A stretch of 22,709 nt of DNA, from NCBI GenBank assembly GCA_003132905.1, contig PKZC01000420.1, positions 4,743 to 27,451 on the forward strand. The letters run 5' to 3'. A program made the position numbers and the translations under genes. Origin of the DNA: Bryobacterales bacterium (GTDB lineage Bacteria > Acidobacteriota > Terriglobia > Bryobacterales > Bryobacteraceae). A model generated the notes under the pieces. The model worked only from the letters and a program-made list of their open reading frames with translations. It was not told where the DNA came from and did not search any database. Positions within the stretch are counted from its first letter, which is position 1, and every line of letters begins with the position of its first letter. Positions 1-7,534 of this stretch are shown in pieces.

Positions 1-2
1 TG

Positions 3-398
3 CTGGGCTCTATTCTGGTTTCGCTCGGTATGGCAGCGTTCATGGCTTCACGCGTTCCACTGACTCTTTATTTCGATCTGCTCGATAGAAAAGTGGAAGC
101 CCGGGAGGGCCGGGTGGTGGCGCGCGAAGAGCAGATCAACCGTCCCAACGGTCGCGATCCTATTGAGAAATACTTTTTTTCTTTGCGTTACCTGAACATG
201 CCGGTGAGTCTGGCCGCATATCGTGCCCTGGAGGCCGGTTCGATTTATATTGTGTACTTGCTGCCACGCAGTGAACGCCTGGCGTCGATCGAACCTAAAA
301 TAGAGGATTCGGCACCCAAGCAAGCGTCGCTGGCAAAATTATCCGAGTCCCTTCACAGCGATGAGCAAAGTGCTTCTCCTTCCCCACGAGAGGCTTAG
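3..398 (+). CDS. Membrane-anchored protein of unknown function, 5'-truncated
   Basis: The reading frame is open from the window edge (first full codon at position 3) to TAG at 396-398, so the true start probably lies upstream; the internal ATG at 30 is probably not the start. The visible N-terminus (LGSILVSLGMAAFMASRVPL) is hydrophobic and looks like the end of a membrane segment. A soluble part follows with alternating strands: VEAREGRVVAREEQ, then a stretch around YFFSLRYLNMPVSLAAYRAL, then YIVYLLPRSERLASIEP. The last 30 residues are polar and Ser/Ala/Glu-rich, probably disordered. The YxVYLLPRSxxLxSIEP ending resembles small membrane-anchored proteins of unknown role in many bacteria, but I cannot assign a function. 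It is separated by about 120 bp from the RRM gene. Confidence 0.6.
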   Translation: MGSILVSLGMAAFMASRVPLTLYFDLLDRKVEAREGRVVAREEQINRPNGRDPIEKYFFSLRYLNMPVSLAAYRALEAGSIYIVYLLPRSERLASIEPKIEDSAPKQASLAKLSESLHSDEQSASPSPREA

Positions 399-411
399 AA
401 AAAACCATCTG

Positions 412-441
412 TTTACCGGGCGCTAGACGCTGTGATACGAT
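412..441 (+). promoter_or_regulatory. Candidate sigma70 promoter upstream of the RRM gene
   Basis: TTTACC at 412-417 (4/6 match to TTGACA), an 18-bp spacer, and TACGAT at 436-441 preceded by an extended -10 TG (433-434). Transcription would start near 448, leaving a leader of about 70 nt before the ATG at 518. This rests on motif matching only, and one such match by chance is plausible. Confidence 0.3.
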
Positions 442-517
442 AGGTTAGCTTGCATGGATCGCATCCGCGAAGCAGTTCCGCCAAATCCCCTAAAACGGAG
501 TTAACGACAGACCTCGA

Positions 518-934
518 ATGAGCTTTACAGTATTCCTCGGAAATTTGCCCGTCTGGGTTACCAAGGACGATATTAAGTCCTGGCTTAACGCAGAAAACCT
601 CGTCTACGACGATGTCAAGGTGATCCGCAACCCAGAGACCCAAGAGTCCAAGGGATTCGCCTTCATCGACACCCCCAACTTAGAAGAAATGAACTCGATC
701 ATCCGGCGCTTTGACCGCGCGCCTCTTGAAGATCGGCTACTGCGTGCGAATCAAGCGCAGCCGCCCCGATCGAAAGGCCCCGGAACCGCCGGGCCTACGA
801 GTCAACTGAATCGGACCGCCGCTGGTCCGCCGCCGCGCCGTGAGCGAGGCGGGAAAAAGCACAAGCGTCCGCAGCCGAGTGGTCCGCAGGGTCCGCCCAG
901 CGCGTTCGCAGAAGAACTAGCTAAAGCTCTCTAG
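518..934 (+). CDS. RRM-domain RNA-binding protein with basic disordered tail
   Basis: This is a 138-residue protein. Residues about 3-80 form one RNA recognition motif: RNP2 is VFLGNL (residues 5-10) and RNP1 is KGFAFI (45-50), with the expected spacing of about 35 residues and aromatic residues on both. Such proteins bind single-stranded RNA. The remaining 58 residues are low-complexity, rich in Pro, Arg, Lys and Gly, with basic patches such as RRERGGKKHKR; this should be a disordered, positively charged RNA- or ribosome-contacting tail. A stop codon at 491 in the same frame leaves ATG 518 as the only ATG start. The best Shine-Dalgarno candidate (GGAG at 497-500) is unusually far, 17 nt away. 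Bacterial single-RRM proteins are known in cyanobacteria and elsewhere, often cold-responsive; its role here is not shown by context. Confidence 0.85.
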   Translation: MSFTVFLGNLPVWVTKDDIKSWLNAENLVYDDVKVIRNPETQESKGFAFIDTPNLEEMNSIIRRFDRAPLEDRLLRANQAQPPRSKGPGTAGPTSQLNRTAAGPPPRRERGGKKHKRPQPSGPQGPPSAFAEELAKAL

Positions 935-1025
935 GGCTCTCGCGAGCCAACCTCGCGCGGGCCTTCCCTCTTTCTTTCTTACCTTGCTGTAACACCGGGT
1001 CGGCCGCTCCCACATCATCCCTATT

Positions 1026-1042
1026 TTCAGTGTTATACTGAA
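1026..1042. promoter_or_regulatory. Inverted repeat overlapping an extended -10 promoter
   Basis: TTCAGT (1026-1031) and ACTGAA (1037-1042) form a perfect 6-bp dyad around GTTAT. Inside it lies TGTTATACT, an extended -10 element with TATACT at 1034-1039 (5/6 match to TATAAT). No good -35 is visible, as is common for extended -10 promoters. The position, about 65 bp before the GTG of the PIN/TRAM gene, fits a promoter for the whole operon with an operator on the -10. Confidence 0.4.
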
Positions 1043-1104
1043 TGGCACCTGTACAAGCAGGTTGCCGCTTCGGTCTATGACCCGCGCGCACAGGGGGTGG
1101 TTTC

Positions 1105-2226
1105 GTGAGTAATCTGCTCATCATCCGTTTCCTATTCGTGGTGTTGCTTTCAGCAGCCGGATGGGTCATACGTCCTTTTGATCTTCTTGCTCCCTATGGC
1201 GCAGCGGCGGGATTTTTGGCTGGCGCAGCCATCGTTCTGTTTGAGACCCAACTTCGCAAAACAACACTCAAGCGTTTGATCGGGGCGGCAATCGGATCGC
1301 TGCTCGGAATGCTGGGCGCCTACATAATCGCGCTCGTTTTCGGTCATGCCTTCCCGGCCGGTTCGGCGACCATTTCCTTTCTCGAAATTCTGCTGCTGCT
1401 CTGGATGGGCTATGTCGGCCTGATGGTGGGAGCAACCAAAGGCGACATGCTGAATCTGGGCGCGCTGGGCGGCTTGTTCGGCGGCGAGCAGGTGTCGAGC
1501 CAATCCTTCAAGATTTTGGATACCAGCGTCATCATCGATGGCCGCATTGCCGACATTGTGGAGACTGGTTTCATGGATGGCACGCTGGTGATCCCGCAGT
1601 TCGTGCTCCGCGAGCTGCAGTTGGTGGCCGATTCGGCGGATTCGCTCAAACGCAATCGCGGACGCCGCGGATTGGACGTTCTACAGCGCATCCAAAAAAT
1701 GACGCAGTTGAACGTGCAGATTTTCGAAGACGATTTCCCCAACGTTCCTGAAGTGGACATGAAACTGATCGAGCTGGCCAAGGTCTATGTCTGTAAGATC
1801 GTCACCAACGACTTCAATCTCAACAAAGTGGCGCAGCTGCACGGCGTGCAAGTTCTGAACATCAACGAACTGGCGAACGCTTTGAAGCCCGTGGTACTCC
1901 CGGGCGAGACCATGCGCGTCTTCATTCTCAAAGAAGGCAAGGAATACAACCAGGGCGTGGCCTATCTGGACGACGGCACGATGGTGGTGGTGGACAACGC
2001 CAAGAAGATGATCTCGCGAACCATCGATATTTCCGTCACCAGCGTGCTGCAGACCACGGCCGGTAAAATGATTTTTGGACGTTTCGATGACCGTATGCAC
2101 GCTATTCACGACAAGGGGCAGAGCCACACTGAGCGGCCGCAAGCCGCGCCGCGCGAGCAACCTTCTCCAGCCCCGGGAGCGCAAGCGGCGGAAGCGCGTG
2201 GTTCGGGCGTCGGAGCTGCCGGCTAG
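1105..2226 (+). CDS. Membrane-anchored PIN/TRAM-domain protein (YacL-like)
   Basis: This is a 373-residue protein with GTG start preceded by an AGGGGG Shine-Dalgarno (1092-1097). Residues about 5-110 hold four hydrophobic segments. A PIN nuclease-fold domain covers about 136-255 with the conserved acidic residues visible: D139 (in LDTSVIIDGR), E170 and D236 (in TNDFNLN). A TRAM RNA-binding domain follows at about 262-326 (from VLPGETMRVFILKEGKE). The last 45 residues are Ala/Pro-rich and look disordered. PIN domains are metal-dependent ribonucleases, so this is probably an inner-membrane RNA-binding or RNA-cleaving protein; its substrate is unknown. The same family (YacL) sits next to ispD-ispF in Firmicutes, so the linkage is old. 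It is the first gene of a four-gene operon, 36 bp before ispD. Confidence 0.9.
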   Translation: MSNLLIIRFLFVVLLSAAGWVIRPFDLLAPYGAAAGFLAGAAIVLFETQLRKTTLKRLIGAAIGSLLGMLGAYIIALVFGHAFPAGSATISFLEILLLLWMGYVGLMVGATKGDMLNLGALGGLFGGEQVSSQSFKILDTSVIIDGRIADIVETGFMDGTLVIPQFVLRELQLVADSADSLKRNRGRRGLDVLQRIQKMTQLNVQIFEDDFPNVPEVDMKLIELAKVYVCKIVTNDFNLNKVAQLHGVQVLNINELANALKPVVLPGETMRVFILKEGKEYNQGVAYLDDGTMVVVDNAKKMISRTIDISVTSVLQTTAGKMIFGRFDDRMHAIHDKGQSHTERPQAAPREQPSPAPGAQAAEARGSGVGAAG

Positions 2227-2262
2227 GCAATTGGCATGAGCGCCCGCGGCTGAGGAATCCGT

Positions 2263-2988
2263 ATGAAAGTAACTGTTATTCTCCCGGCCGCTGGGCTGGG
2301 AACACGCATGGGACGAGCCGTCCCTGAAAAAGCAGGCACCAGCCGGAAGCAGTTTATGCTGCTCGAAGGGTCGCCCATTCTGCTTCATACCATCCGGAAG
2401 TTCGCTTCCACGCCGGCGGTGTCGGAGATCGTGGTGGCGTTGCGACCCGAAGATATCGAGTGGGTGCGCGAATTGCTGGCTGCAGAAAAATTTGGCAAGC
2501 CGGTGCGGTTGGTGGAAGGCGGAGACAGCCGCCAGGAATCTGTGGAGCACGCTTTGGCGACGCTCGATAGCAATACCGAACTGGTGGCAGTGCACGACGC
2601 CGTGCGGCCGTTCATCGAGCACAGCGTTCTGGACAAGGTATTCGCTGAAGCCGAGGAAAACGGCGCGGCTATTGTCGGGATTGTACCGGTTGACACCGTG
2701 AAGCAGGTGCATCGCAATAAGATTCGGCAGACCATTCCGCGCGAGCGCCTGATTCTGGCACAGACTCCGCAAGTGTTCCGCTTCGATCTGCTGAAGAGCG
2801 CGTTCGCCAAGGCGCGCGAGGATAGCTTTGCCGGCACCGATGAATCCAGCCTGGTGGAGCGCCTGGACCAAGTGGAAGTGAGCGTGGTTCCTGGCAGCGA
2901 CCGCAATCTGAAAATCACCAAGCCCTCCGACATGGATCTGGCGCGGTTGTTCCTGGCGGAAGAAATGACGGCCAAGGTTGGCTCTTGA
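2263..2988 (+). CDS. ispD: 2-C-methyl-D-erythritol 4-phosphate cytidylyltransferase IspD
   Basis: IspD joins CTP and MEP to give CDP-methylerythritol in the non-mevalonate isoprenoid pathway. The protein has 241 residues, close to the usual 225-240. It shows the nucleotide-binding LPAAGLGTRMG (7-17) with the catalytic R15, then SRKQF (27-31), VHDAVRPF (110-117), AQTPQVF (166-172) and GTDESSLVE (191-199). Between GTRMG and KQF there is an insertion of about 10 residues relative to the compact GTRMG-x3-KQF form of E. coli. ATG 2263 has a good GAGGA Shine-Dalgarno at 2252-2256. Its end overlaps the ispF start by 11 bp, so the two are probably translationally coupled. Confidence 0.96.
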   Translation: MKVTVILPAAGLGTRMGRAVPEKAGTSRKQFMLLEGSPILLHTIRKFASTPAVSEIVVALRPEDIEWVRELLAAEKFGKPVRLVEGGDSRQESVEHALATLDSNTELVAVHDAVRPFIEHSVLDKVFAEAEENGAAIVGIVPVDTVKQVHRNKIRQTIPRERLILAQTPQVFRFDLLKSAFAKAREDSFAGTDESSLVERLDQVEVSVVPGSDRNLKITKPSDMDLARLFLAEEMTAKVGS

Positions 2989-3460
2989 TTTCCGGATTGG
3001 CCAGGGCTGGGACGTACATCGTATTGTGGCGGGCCGGCCGCTGATCTTGGGTGGCATCACGATTCCTTCTGAATTTGGATTAGAAGGTCACTCCGACGCC
3101 GACATCCTTTCGCACGCCATCACCGACGCGCTGCTGGGCGCGCTTGCGCTGGGCGACATCGGCATGCACTTTCCGGACACCGATCCACGCTGGAAGAACG
3201 GCGACAGCCTGCTTTTCCTGCGCCACGTGCGCGAGTTGGTGATCAACGAAGGCTATCAAATCGCCAACGTGGATTCGACGGTGATTCTGGAACGGCCCAA
3301 GCTGAAAGATCATCGGGCAGCCATGTGCAGGAAGCTGGCCGAGGTGCTCGATCTGGCAGCCGAGAAAGTTTCGGTGAAATTCAAAACTGCCGAACGCCTG
3401 GGCCCGGTAGGAGAAGGCCTATCGGCTGAAGCGCAGGCCGTGGTTTTGATTACGAAGTAG
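2978..3460 (+). CDS. ispF: 2-C-methyl-D-erythritol 2,4-cyclodiphosphate synthase IspF
   Basis: IspF cyclises CDP-ME 2-phosphate to MEcPP with loss of CMP, the step two after IspD (IspE is not in this window). The 160-residue length is typical. Zinc ligands are visible as D12, H14 (in GQGWDVHR) and H46 (in ADILSHAITDALLGA); the GHSDAD motif is at 37-42 and the substrate-binding DIGMHFPDTDP at 60-70. The C-terminal part has KFKTAERLGPVGEGLSAEAQ, also typical. The start is TTG at 2978, inside the end of ispD; no in-frame ATG lies before the conserved DFRIGQGWD, so the TTG start is well supported. Confidence 0.96.
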   Translation: MALDFRIGQGWDVHRIVAGRPLILGGITIPSEFGLEGHSDADILSHAITDALLGALALGDIGMHFPDTDPRWKNGDSLLFLRHVRELVINEGYQIANVDSTVILERPKLKDHRAAMCRKLAEVLDLAAEKVSVKFKTAERLGPVGEGLSAEAQAVVLITK

Positions 3461-3467
3461 ACTTGAG

Positions 3468-4805
3468 TTGTTGACCGTTGCACGCCCGCCCGGGCCGAAA
3501 AATTCTCCGATCGTCGGAAACCTGTACGCCTTCCGCAAGAGCCCGCTGGACTTTCTCAGTAAAATGGCCCGCGAGTATGGCGACCTGGTTTATTTCAAAG
3601 TGGCGCGCCAGCACATGTACTTGGTGAATCATCCTGATTACGTGCGCGAGGTTCTGGTTAACAATCAAAGCAACTTCATCAAGAGCCGCGCTCTGCAACG
3701 TGCGAAGGTGCTGTTGGGCGAGGGATTACTCACTAGCGAAGGGCAGCAGCACCTGCGGCAGCGACGCTTGGTACAACCGGCGTTTCATCGCGAACGGCTG
3801 GCGGGTTACGCCGCGGCGATGAGCGCAGGTGCGGTGCGATGGCGCGACCGTTGGCGGGCTGGCAGTACGCTGGATATTTCCACCGAAATGCCACACTTGA
3901 CGTTGTCGATTGTGGCGAAGACGTTATTCAGCGCCGATGTGGAATCGGAAGCGTCGGAAATCGGCGAAGCGATGACTACCGTTCTCGAGATGTTCCGCTT
4001 GCTACTAATGCCGTTCGCCGAATATCTGGAGAAGCTGCCGCTACCGCATATACGCCGCTTTGAGAAAGCGCGAGCGCGGCTGGATGCCACTATTTACGGG
4101 CTGATTCGCGAGCGCCGCAAGAGCGGGGTGGATACGGGCGATCTGCTTTCCATGCTGCTATTCGCGCAAGACGAAGAAAGCGGCATGACTGATGAACAGG
4201 TGCGCGATGAGGCGCTCACGCTGTTTCTGGCTGGGCACGAAACTACCGCGAATGCGCTGACATGGACCTGGTATCTGCTTTCGCAACATCCGGAAATAGA
4301 GCGGCGGCTGCACGATGAAATCGATGCGGTGCTGGGCGACCGGGCACCGGAGTTTGCCGACGTCCCGCAATTGCGCTATGCCGAAATGATTTTGGCGGAA
4401 GCTTTGCGGTTGTATCCGCCGGCTTGGGCCATCGGTCGTAAGGCGAAAGGCGGGTTCGAACTAGGCGGCGTTGAGGTTCCCGCGGAATCGATTTGCATCT
4501 TGTGCCCTTACCTTGTACATCGCGATCCGCGCTGGTTTCCAGAGCCTGAGAAGTTCGATCCCGAGCGCTGGACGCCGGAAGCCCGCGATGCGCGTCCAAA
4601 GTTTTCCTATTTTCCGTTTGGCGGCGGCGCGCGTGTCTGCATTGGCGAACGCTTCGCGTGGATGGAGGGCGTGATTGTGATGGCGGCTATCGCGCAGAAG
4701 TGGCGATTGCGTCTTCAACCCGGCCAGCACGCTGAGCCGCTCCCGTTAATTACGTTGCGCGTGAAGAATGGACTGCGGATGATTCCAGAGCCGCGTGTTC
4801 TGTAG
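3468..4805 (+). CDS. Cytochrome P450 monooxygenase
   Basis: This 445-residue protein has all the P450 hallmarks: the proline-rich PPGPKNSPIVGN near the N-terminus, the I-helix oxygen-activating AGHETTA (255-261), the K-helix EALR (E311/R314), the PERW region, and the haem loop FPFGGGARVCIGE with ligand C391. No membrane anchor or fused reductase is present, so it needs separate redox partners, none of which are in the window. The sequence is of the class E, long-chain type common in soil bacteria; the substrate cannot be told. The start is one of two adjacent TTG codons (3468 or 3471), only 7 bp after the ispF stop and without a clear Shine-Dalgarno. Its place as last gene of an isoprenoid operon suggests, but does not prove, a terpenoid substrate. 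It converges on the next gene with a 3-bp gap. Confidence 0.95.
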   Translation: MLTVARPPGPKNSPIVGNLYAFRKSPLDFLSKMAREYGDLVYFKVARQHMYLVNHPDYVREVLVNNQSNFIKSRALQRAKVLLGEGLLTSEGQQHLRQRRLVQPAFHRERLAGYAAAMSAGAVRWRDRWRAGSTLDISTEMPHLTLSIVAKTLFSADVESEASEIGEAMTTVLEMFRLLLMPFAEYLEKLPLPHIRRFEKARARLDATIYGLIRERRKSGVDTGDLLSMLLFAQDEESGMTDEQVRDEALTLFLAGHETTANALTWTWYLLSQHPEIERRLHDEIDAVLGDRAPEFADVPQLRYAEMILAEALRLYPPAWAIGRKAKGGFELGGVEVPAESICILCPYLVHRDPRWFPEPEKFDPERWTPEARDARPKFSYFPFGGGARVCIGERFAWMEGVIVMAAIAQKWRLRLQPGQHAEPLPLITLRVKNGLRMIPEPRVL

Positions 4806-4808
4806 CCG

Positions 4809-5453
4809 CTACAAAGTGAGTTTCCGAAGAACGGCCCGGGCAGGCGCGCCGTCGCCTCCGATAATCTTCAGCGGCAGGCAGAACAGCTCATACTCGCCCG
4901 GCTCTACGTGTTCAAGGTCGAGGCCTTCAATGATCCAGATGCCTGCACCTAACAAGATGCGGTGAGTCTCCGGGCCCCCGCTTTTGAAACCGCCCACGGA
5001 AAGATAATCCACGCCGAGGGTTTGGACGCCGCGCTCGGCAAGGTAACCCGCAGTCTCAAGCGCGATGTAAACATATTTCTCCTGGAACTGATCGGTCTTC
5101 CAGCAGTATCCGGAATTCCTCGTCTTGAACAGAATGCGCTCGCCCTTTGCCAGGTGATGCGGTTCGAGCTCGGAAGGTCGGATCACCTCGGGATCGGCGA
5201 TCTCGATCACACGCGCCCGTCCCATGGTCGCCGCGATCGGCATGGTTTCAATACCAGCGCCGTCCGCAAGAAAATGCCGGGGAGCATCCATATGGGTTCC
5301 GATGTGCGCGGTGGTGGAAATTTGCGACAAATTGCATGGATCGCCCTGCGCCATCTGGAGCGTGCTGGTGCGTTCGAACTTCGCGTCGCCAGGCCACGTA
5401 ACCATGCCGTTGCGCAAGGGCACGGAAATATCGATCCATTCGCTATTTATCAT
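4809..5453 (-). CDS. Cyclase-family metal-dependent hydrolase (KynB-like)
   Basis: This 214-residue protein belongs to the cyclase/kynurenine formamidase family, metal enzymes that cleave amide or cyclic substrates. The metal-binding signature is intact: H50, H54, D56 and H60 in AHIGTHMDAPRH. Also typical are the N-terminal WIDISVPLRNGMVTWPGD and the later TLGVDYLSVGG and GLDLEHVEPGEYELFCLPL. KynB would hydrolyse N-formylkynurenine in tryptophan breakdown, but isatin hydrolases and others share this fold and no other kynurenine gene is nearby, so only the family is certain. An in-frame TGA lies directly before the ATG at 5453, which fixes the start; the region ahead of it is a tandem 10-bp repeat and has no clear Shine-Dalgarno. 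It follows the dehydrogenase gene by 17 bp on the same strand. Confidence 0.88.
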   Translation of the reverse strand: MINSEWIDISVPLRNGMVTWPGDAKFERTSTLQMAQGDPCNLSQISTTAHIGTHMDAPRHFLADGAGIETMPIAATMGRARVIEIADPEVIRPSELEPHHLAKGERILFKTRNSGYCWKTDQFQEKYVYIALETAGYLAERGVQTLGVDYLSVGGFKSGGPETHRILLGAGIWIIEGLDLEHVEPGEYELFCLPLKIIGGDGAPARAVLRKLTL

Positions 5454-5473
5454 TCATTACTCATCATTACTCA
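5454..5473. repeat. Tandem duplication of a 10-bp unit across a gene junction
   Basis: TCATTACTCA occurs twice back to back (5454-5463 and 5464-5473). It fills the whole space between the dehydrogenase stop (TGA, read from 5473-5471 and included in the second copy) and the ATG of the cyclase at 5453. In the gene direction the repeats read TGAGTAATGA. They occupy the position where a ribosome binding site is expected. Confidence 0.85.
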
Positions 5474-6556
5474 CTGCGCCACCGCAACGATGTTCTTTAC
5501 GGTGTCTGGCTGGCTCTTCAATGCATCGAGCGCATGTTCCAGCGGAAATCGACCGGTGATCACAGAACGCAAGGCGGCGGGCCAACGTTGAGCGAAGATT
5601 CCGAGATGTTGGATGGCCGCTTGAAAAGCTTGCGGGGGCGCGTTCACGCTGCCGAGCACAAGCTGATTGTTCAACACCATGTTGCGCATAATTGCATCCG
5701 TATCCACCGGGATGGGCCCCTTATGGCCGGGTACGCCCGTAAACATAAACACGGCATTCGGACCCAGATGCTTCAGCACATCAAAGGCGACGCCCGACGC
5801 GCCGGTGGCTTCGTACACGACATCAATGGGGCCAGCGATCTTTGCCATCTCTTCGGGCGAGTGCGTTTCAGCGGCGATGTAGGGAATCCCGATCGCGCTC
5901 AGGATCCGATTGTTTTCGTCGTGGTTGGGAGATCGAGAGTAGACGCTCACTTCGAAGCGTTCCACCTTTAGTGCCATTGCGCCCAGGATACCGACAGGTC
6001 CGGCGCCCAACACGACAGCCCGGTGGCCTCGATCCCACGGAAGGCGGCGCTGCACCGTCCAGAGCTGTTCCAGCGATTTCTCAGCGATGGTGAGTGGTTC
6101 CACCAGCACCGCTACGTCGCGCAACTCGCGCGGCACAGGGTTTAGATATTGTTCTTCCTCCACTACAAATTCGGTCATGTAGCCATGGTTTTGTTTGATC
6201 CCGCGCTCGGTGAAATCGCCGGTGTAACAGAAATCCTGGCGACCTTGGCGGCACGCAACACATTCGGGATGCGGGCATGGGCGGCGAACCGTCATCACCA
6301 CCAGATCGCCAGGCTTCACTTTTGAGACCTTGGAACCTGCTTCAACCACCTCACTGAACGACTCGTGGCCGATGACTAAGTAATCGAAACCTTCGGGTGG
6401 CGTGCCGTACTCAAACGCGACGATCTCGCGGTCTGTCCCGCAAACGCCGACTTCCAGCACACGCATCTTGGCTTGTGTATTGGTGGTGAGTTTGGGCTCG
6501 GGATGATCGATGACATGGACTTCACGTTTGGCGGGGAAGACGGCGACGGCACGCAT
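5471..6556 (-). CDS. Zinc-dependent MDR dehydrogenase, archaeal glucose 1-dehydrogenase type
   Basis: This 361-residue medium-chain dehydrogenase resembles the archaeal glucose dehydrogenases, which oxidise glucose with NAD(P)+ to gluconolactone for a non-phosphorylating Entner-Doudoroff route. Residues seen: catalytic zinc ligands C39 and H64/E65 (GVCGTD, VIGHES), structural zinc cysteines C94, C99, C102 and C110 in the order CPHPECVACRQGRQDFC, then TGDFTERGIKQNHGYMTEF, which is strongly diagnostic of this subgroup, and E153 in LVEPLTIAEK. The Rossmann motif is VLGAGPVG (182-189). The C-terminal half also follows this subgroup, including the NNQLVLGSVNA stretch. ATG 6556 matches the family N-terminus, but no Shine-Dalgarno is visible upstream, where a heptad repeat lies. 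Substrate could be another aldose or polyol; no sugar kinase or lactonase neighbours help. Confidence 0.9.
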   Translation of the reverse strand: MRAVAVFPAKREVHVIDHPEPKLTTNTQAKMRVLEVGVCGTDREIVAFEYGTPPEGFDYLVIGHESFSEVVEAGSKVSKVKPGDLVVMTVRRPCPHPECVACRQGRQDFCYTGDFTERGIKQNHGYMTEFVVEEEQYLNPVPRELRDVAVLVEPLTIAEKSLEQLWTVQRRLPWDRGHRAVVLGAGPVGILGAMALKVERFEVSVYSRSPNHDENNRILSAIGIPYIAAETHSPEEMAKIAGPIDVVYEATGASGVAFDVLKHLGPNAVFMFTGVPGHKGPIPVDTDAIMRNMVLNNQLVLGSVNAPPQAFQAAIQHLGIFAQRWPAALRSVITGRFPLEHALDALKSQPDTVKNIVAVAQ

Positions 6557-6561
6557 AACTA

Positions 6562-6610
6562 AAGAATACAGAAGGCAGAATTCAGAAGTCAGAATTCAGA
6601 ATCCAGGAAC
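6562..6610. repeat. Degenerate tandem heptad repeat (CAGAAnn)
   Basis: Consecutive 7-bp units are seen from 6569: CAGAAGG, CAGAATT, CAGAAGT, CAGAATT, CAGAATC and CAGGAAC, with a weaker unit AAGAATA before them at 6562-6568. The array fills most of the 67-bp gap between the ppk2 stop (6624) and the dehydrogenase start (6556), so in the gene direction it ends only 5 bp before the ATG. It is non-coding on both strands as far as I can tell. Confidence 0.8.
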
Positions 6611-6623
6611 GAGCGGGGCTCGA

Positions 6624-7514
6624 TTACTTCTCTTTCACTAGCTGCTTGCCGATGGCTTGCAGTTCGCGGCGGCGCTGCGCGCTTGATTTCGGATAGGCCA
6701 TTTTGAGTGCCTGGAGCGCATCTAGGACGATGCGTGAAATGATCAAGCCCGTATCCTCTTTGTCATCGGCGGGAACGATATACCAGGGCGCGTTTTGAGT
6801 GCTGGTGGCACTAAGGCACTCCTCGTAGGCCTTCATGTAATGGTTCCAATATTTTCGCTCCTTGATGTCGTCGGCGCTGAACTTCCAGTTCTTCTCGGGA
6901 TTATCGATGCGCTTGAGGAAGCGCTTTTTCTGTTCCTCTTTGGAGAGATGTAGGAAGAACTTGATGACGCGGGTGCCGTTGCGGTGGAGATGATCTTCCA
7001 GGTTTTCGATGGAACGATACCGGTCGCGCCAGAAATGTTTTTTGTCGACCAGTTCCTCAGGCAAGTCTTCGTTGCTCAGGATCTCGCGATGCACGCGAAC
7101 GATGAGGACTTCTTCGTAGTAAGAGCGATTGAAGATGCCGATGTGGCCGCGCTCGGGCAAACGGCGCGTTGCGTTCCACAAAAAATCGTGTTCCAGCTCC
7201 TCGGTGCTGGGATGTTTGAAACTGAACACCTGGCAACCCTGGGGATTGACGCCCGACATCACGTGCTTAATGGCGCTGTCCTTGCCGGCCGCGTCCATGG
7301 CCTGAAAAATCATCAGCAGCGCATAGTGGTTGGAAGCATACAACAGGTTTTGCTGGGCGCTCAGTTGTTCGATGTGCTCATGCAGCAGATCGGCGTACTC
7401 GTCTTGGGAACTGTAGACGGGCTTGCCCTTGGTGGGCCACTTATCGAGGTCGACGTTCTTGCCGGGGCGTACACGATAGTCGTCGGGATTGATCTTTTTC
7501 ATCGCTACTTTCAT
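6624..7514 (-). CDS. ppk2: Polyphosphate kinase 2 family protein (PPK2)
   Basis: PPK2 enzymes move phosphate between polyphosphate and nucleotides. This single-domain 296-residue protein has the Walker [11 protein letters not shown] (71-80), the Walker B region [14 protein letters not shown] (124-137), and the lid region [17 protein letters not shown] followed by NPEKNWKFS. Single-domain proteins of this length in the family include class III, which phosphorylate AMP and ADP using polyphosphate, and class I, which act on ADP or GDP; the sequence looks closest to class III or I, and I cannot decide between them by eye. The start may be ATG 7514 or ATG 7502 (MKKINPDDY). The gene lies 20 bp after the XRE-like regulator on the same strand, so both are probably co-transcribed. 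Confidence 0.93.
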   Translation of the reverse strand: MKVAMKKINPDDYRVRPGKNVDLDKWPTKGKPVYSSQDEYADLLHEHIEQLSAQQNLLYASNHYALLMIFQAMDAAGKDSAIKHVMSGVNPQGCQVFSFKHPSTEELEHDFLWNATRRLPERGHIGIFNRSYYEEVLIVRVHREILSNEDLPEELVDKKHFWRDRYRSIENLEDHLHRNGTRVIKFFLHLSKEEQKKRFLKRIDNPEKNWKFSADDIKERKYWNHYMKAYEECLSATSTQNAPWYIVPADDKEDTGLIISRIVLDALQALKMAYPKSSAQRRRELQAIGKQLVKEK

Positions 7515-7534
7515 TAAGGCACAAGCACGGACGA

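Noticed and set aside
935..948. GGCTC-TCGC-GAGCC hairpin after the RRM gene as a terminator
   Set aside because: The stem is only 5 bp and the T-rich stretch begins about 20 bp later, so an intrinsic terminator is not convincing.
1681..3060. A 459-codon open frame on the minus strand opposite the PIN/TRAM end and ispD
   Set aside because: Its translation is rich in His, Arg and Gln with no recognisable domain, and it lies opposite two well-supported genes. It is a codon-bias shadow of a GC-rich genome.
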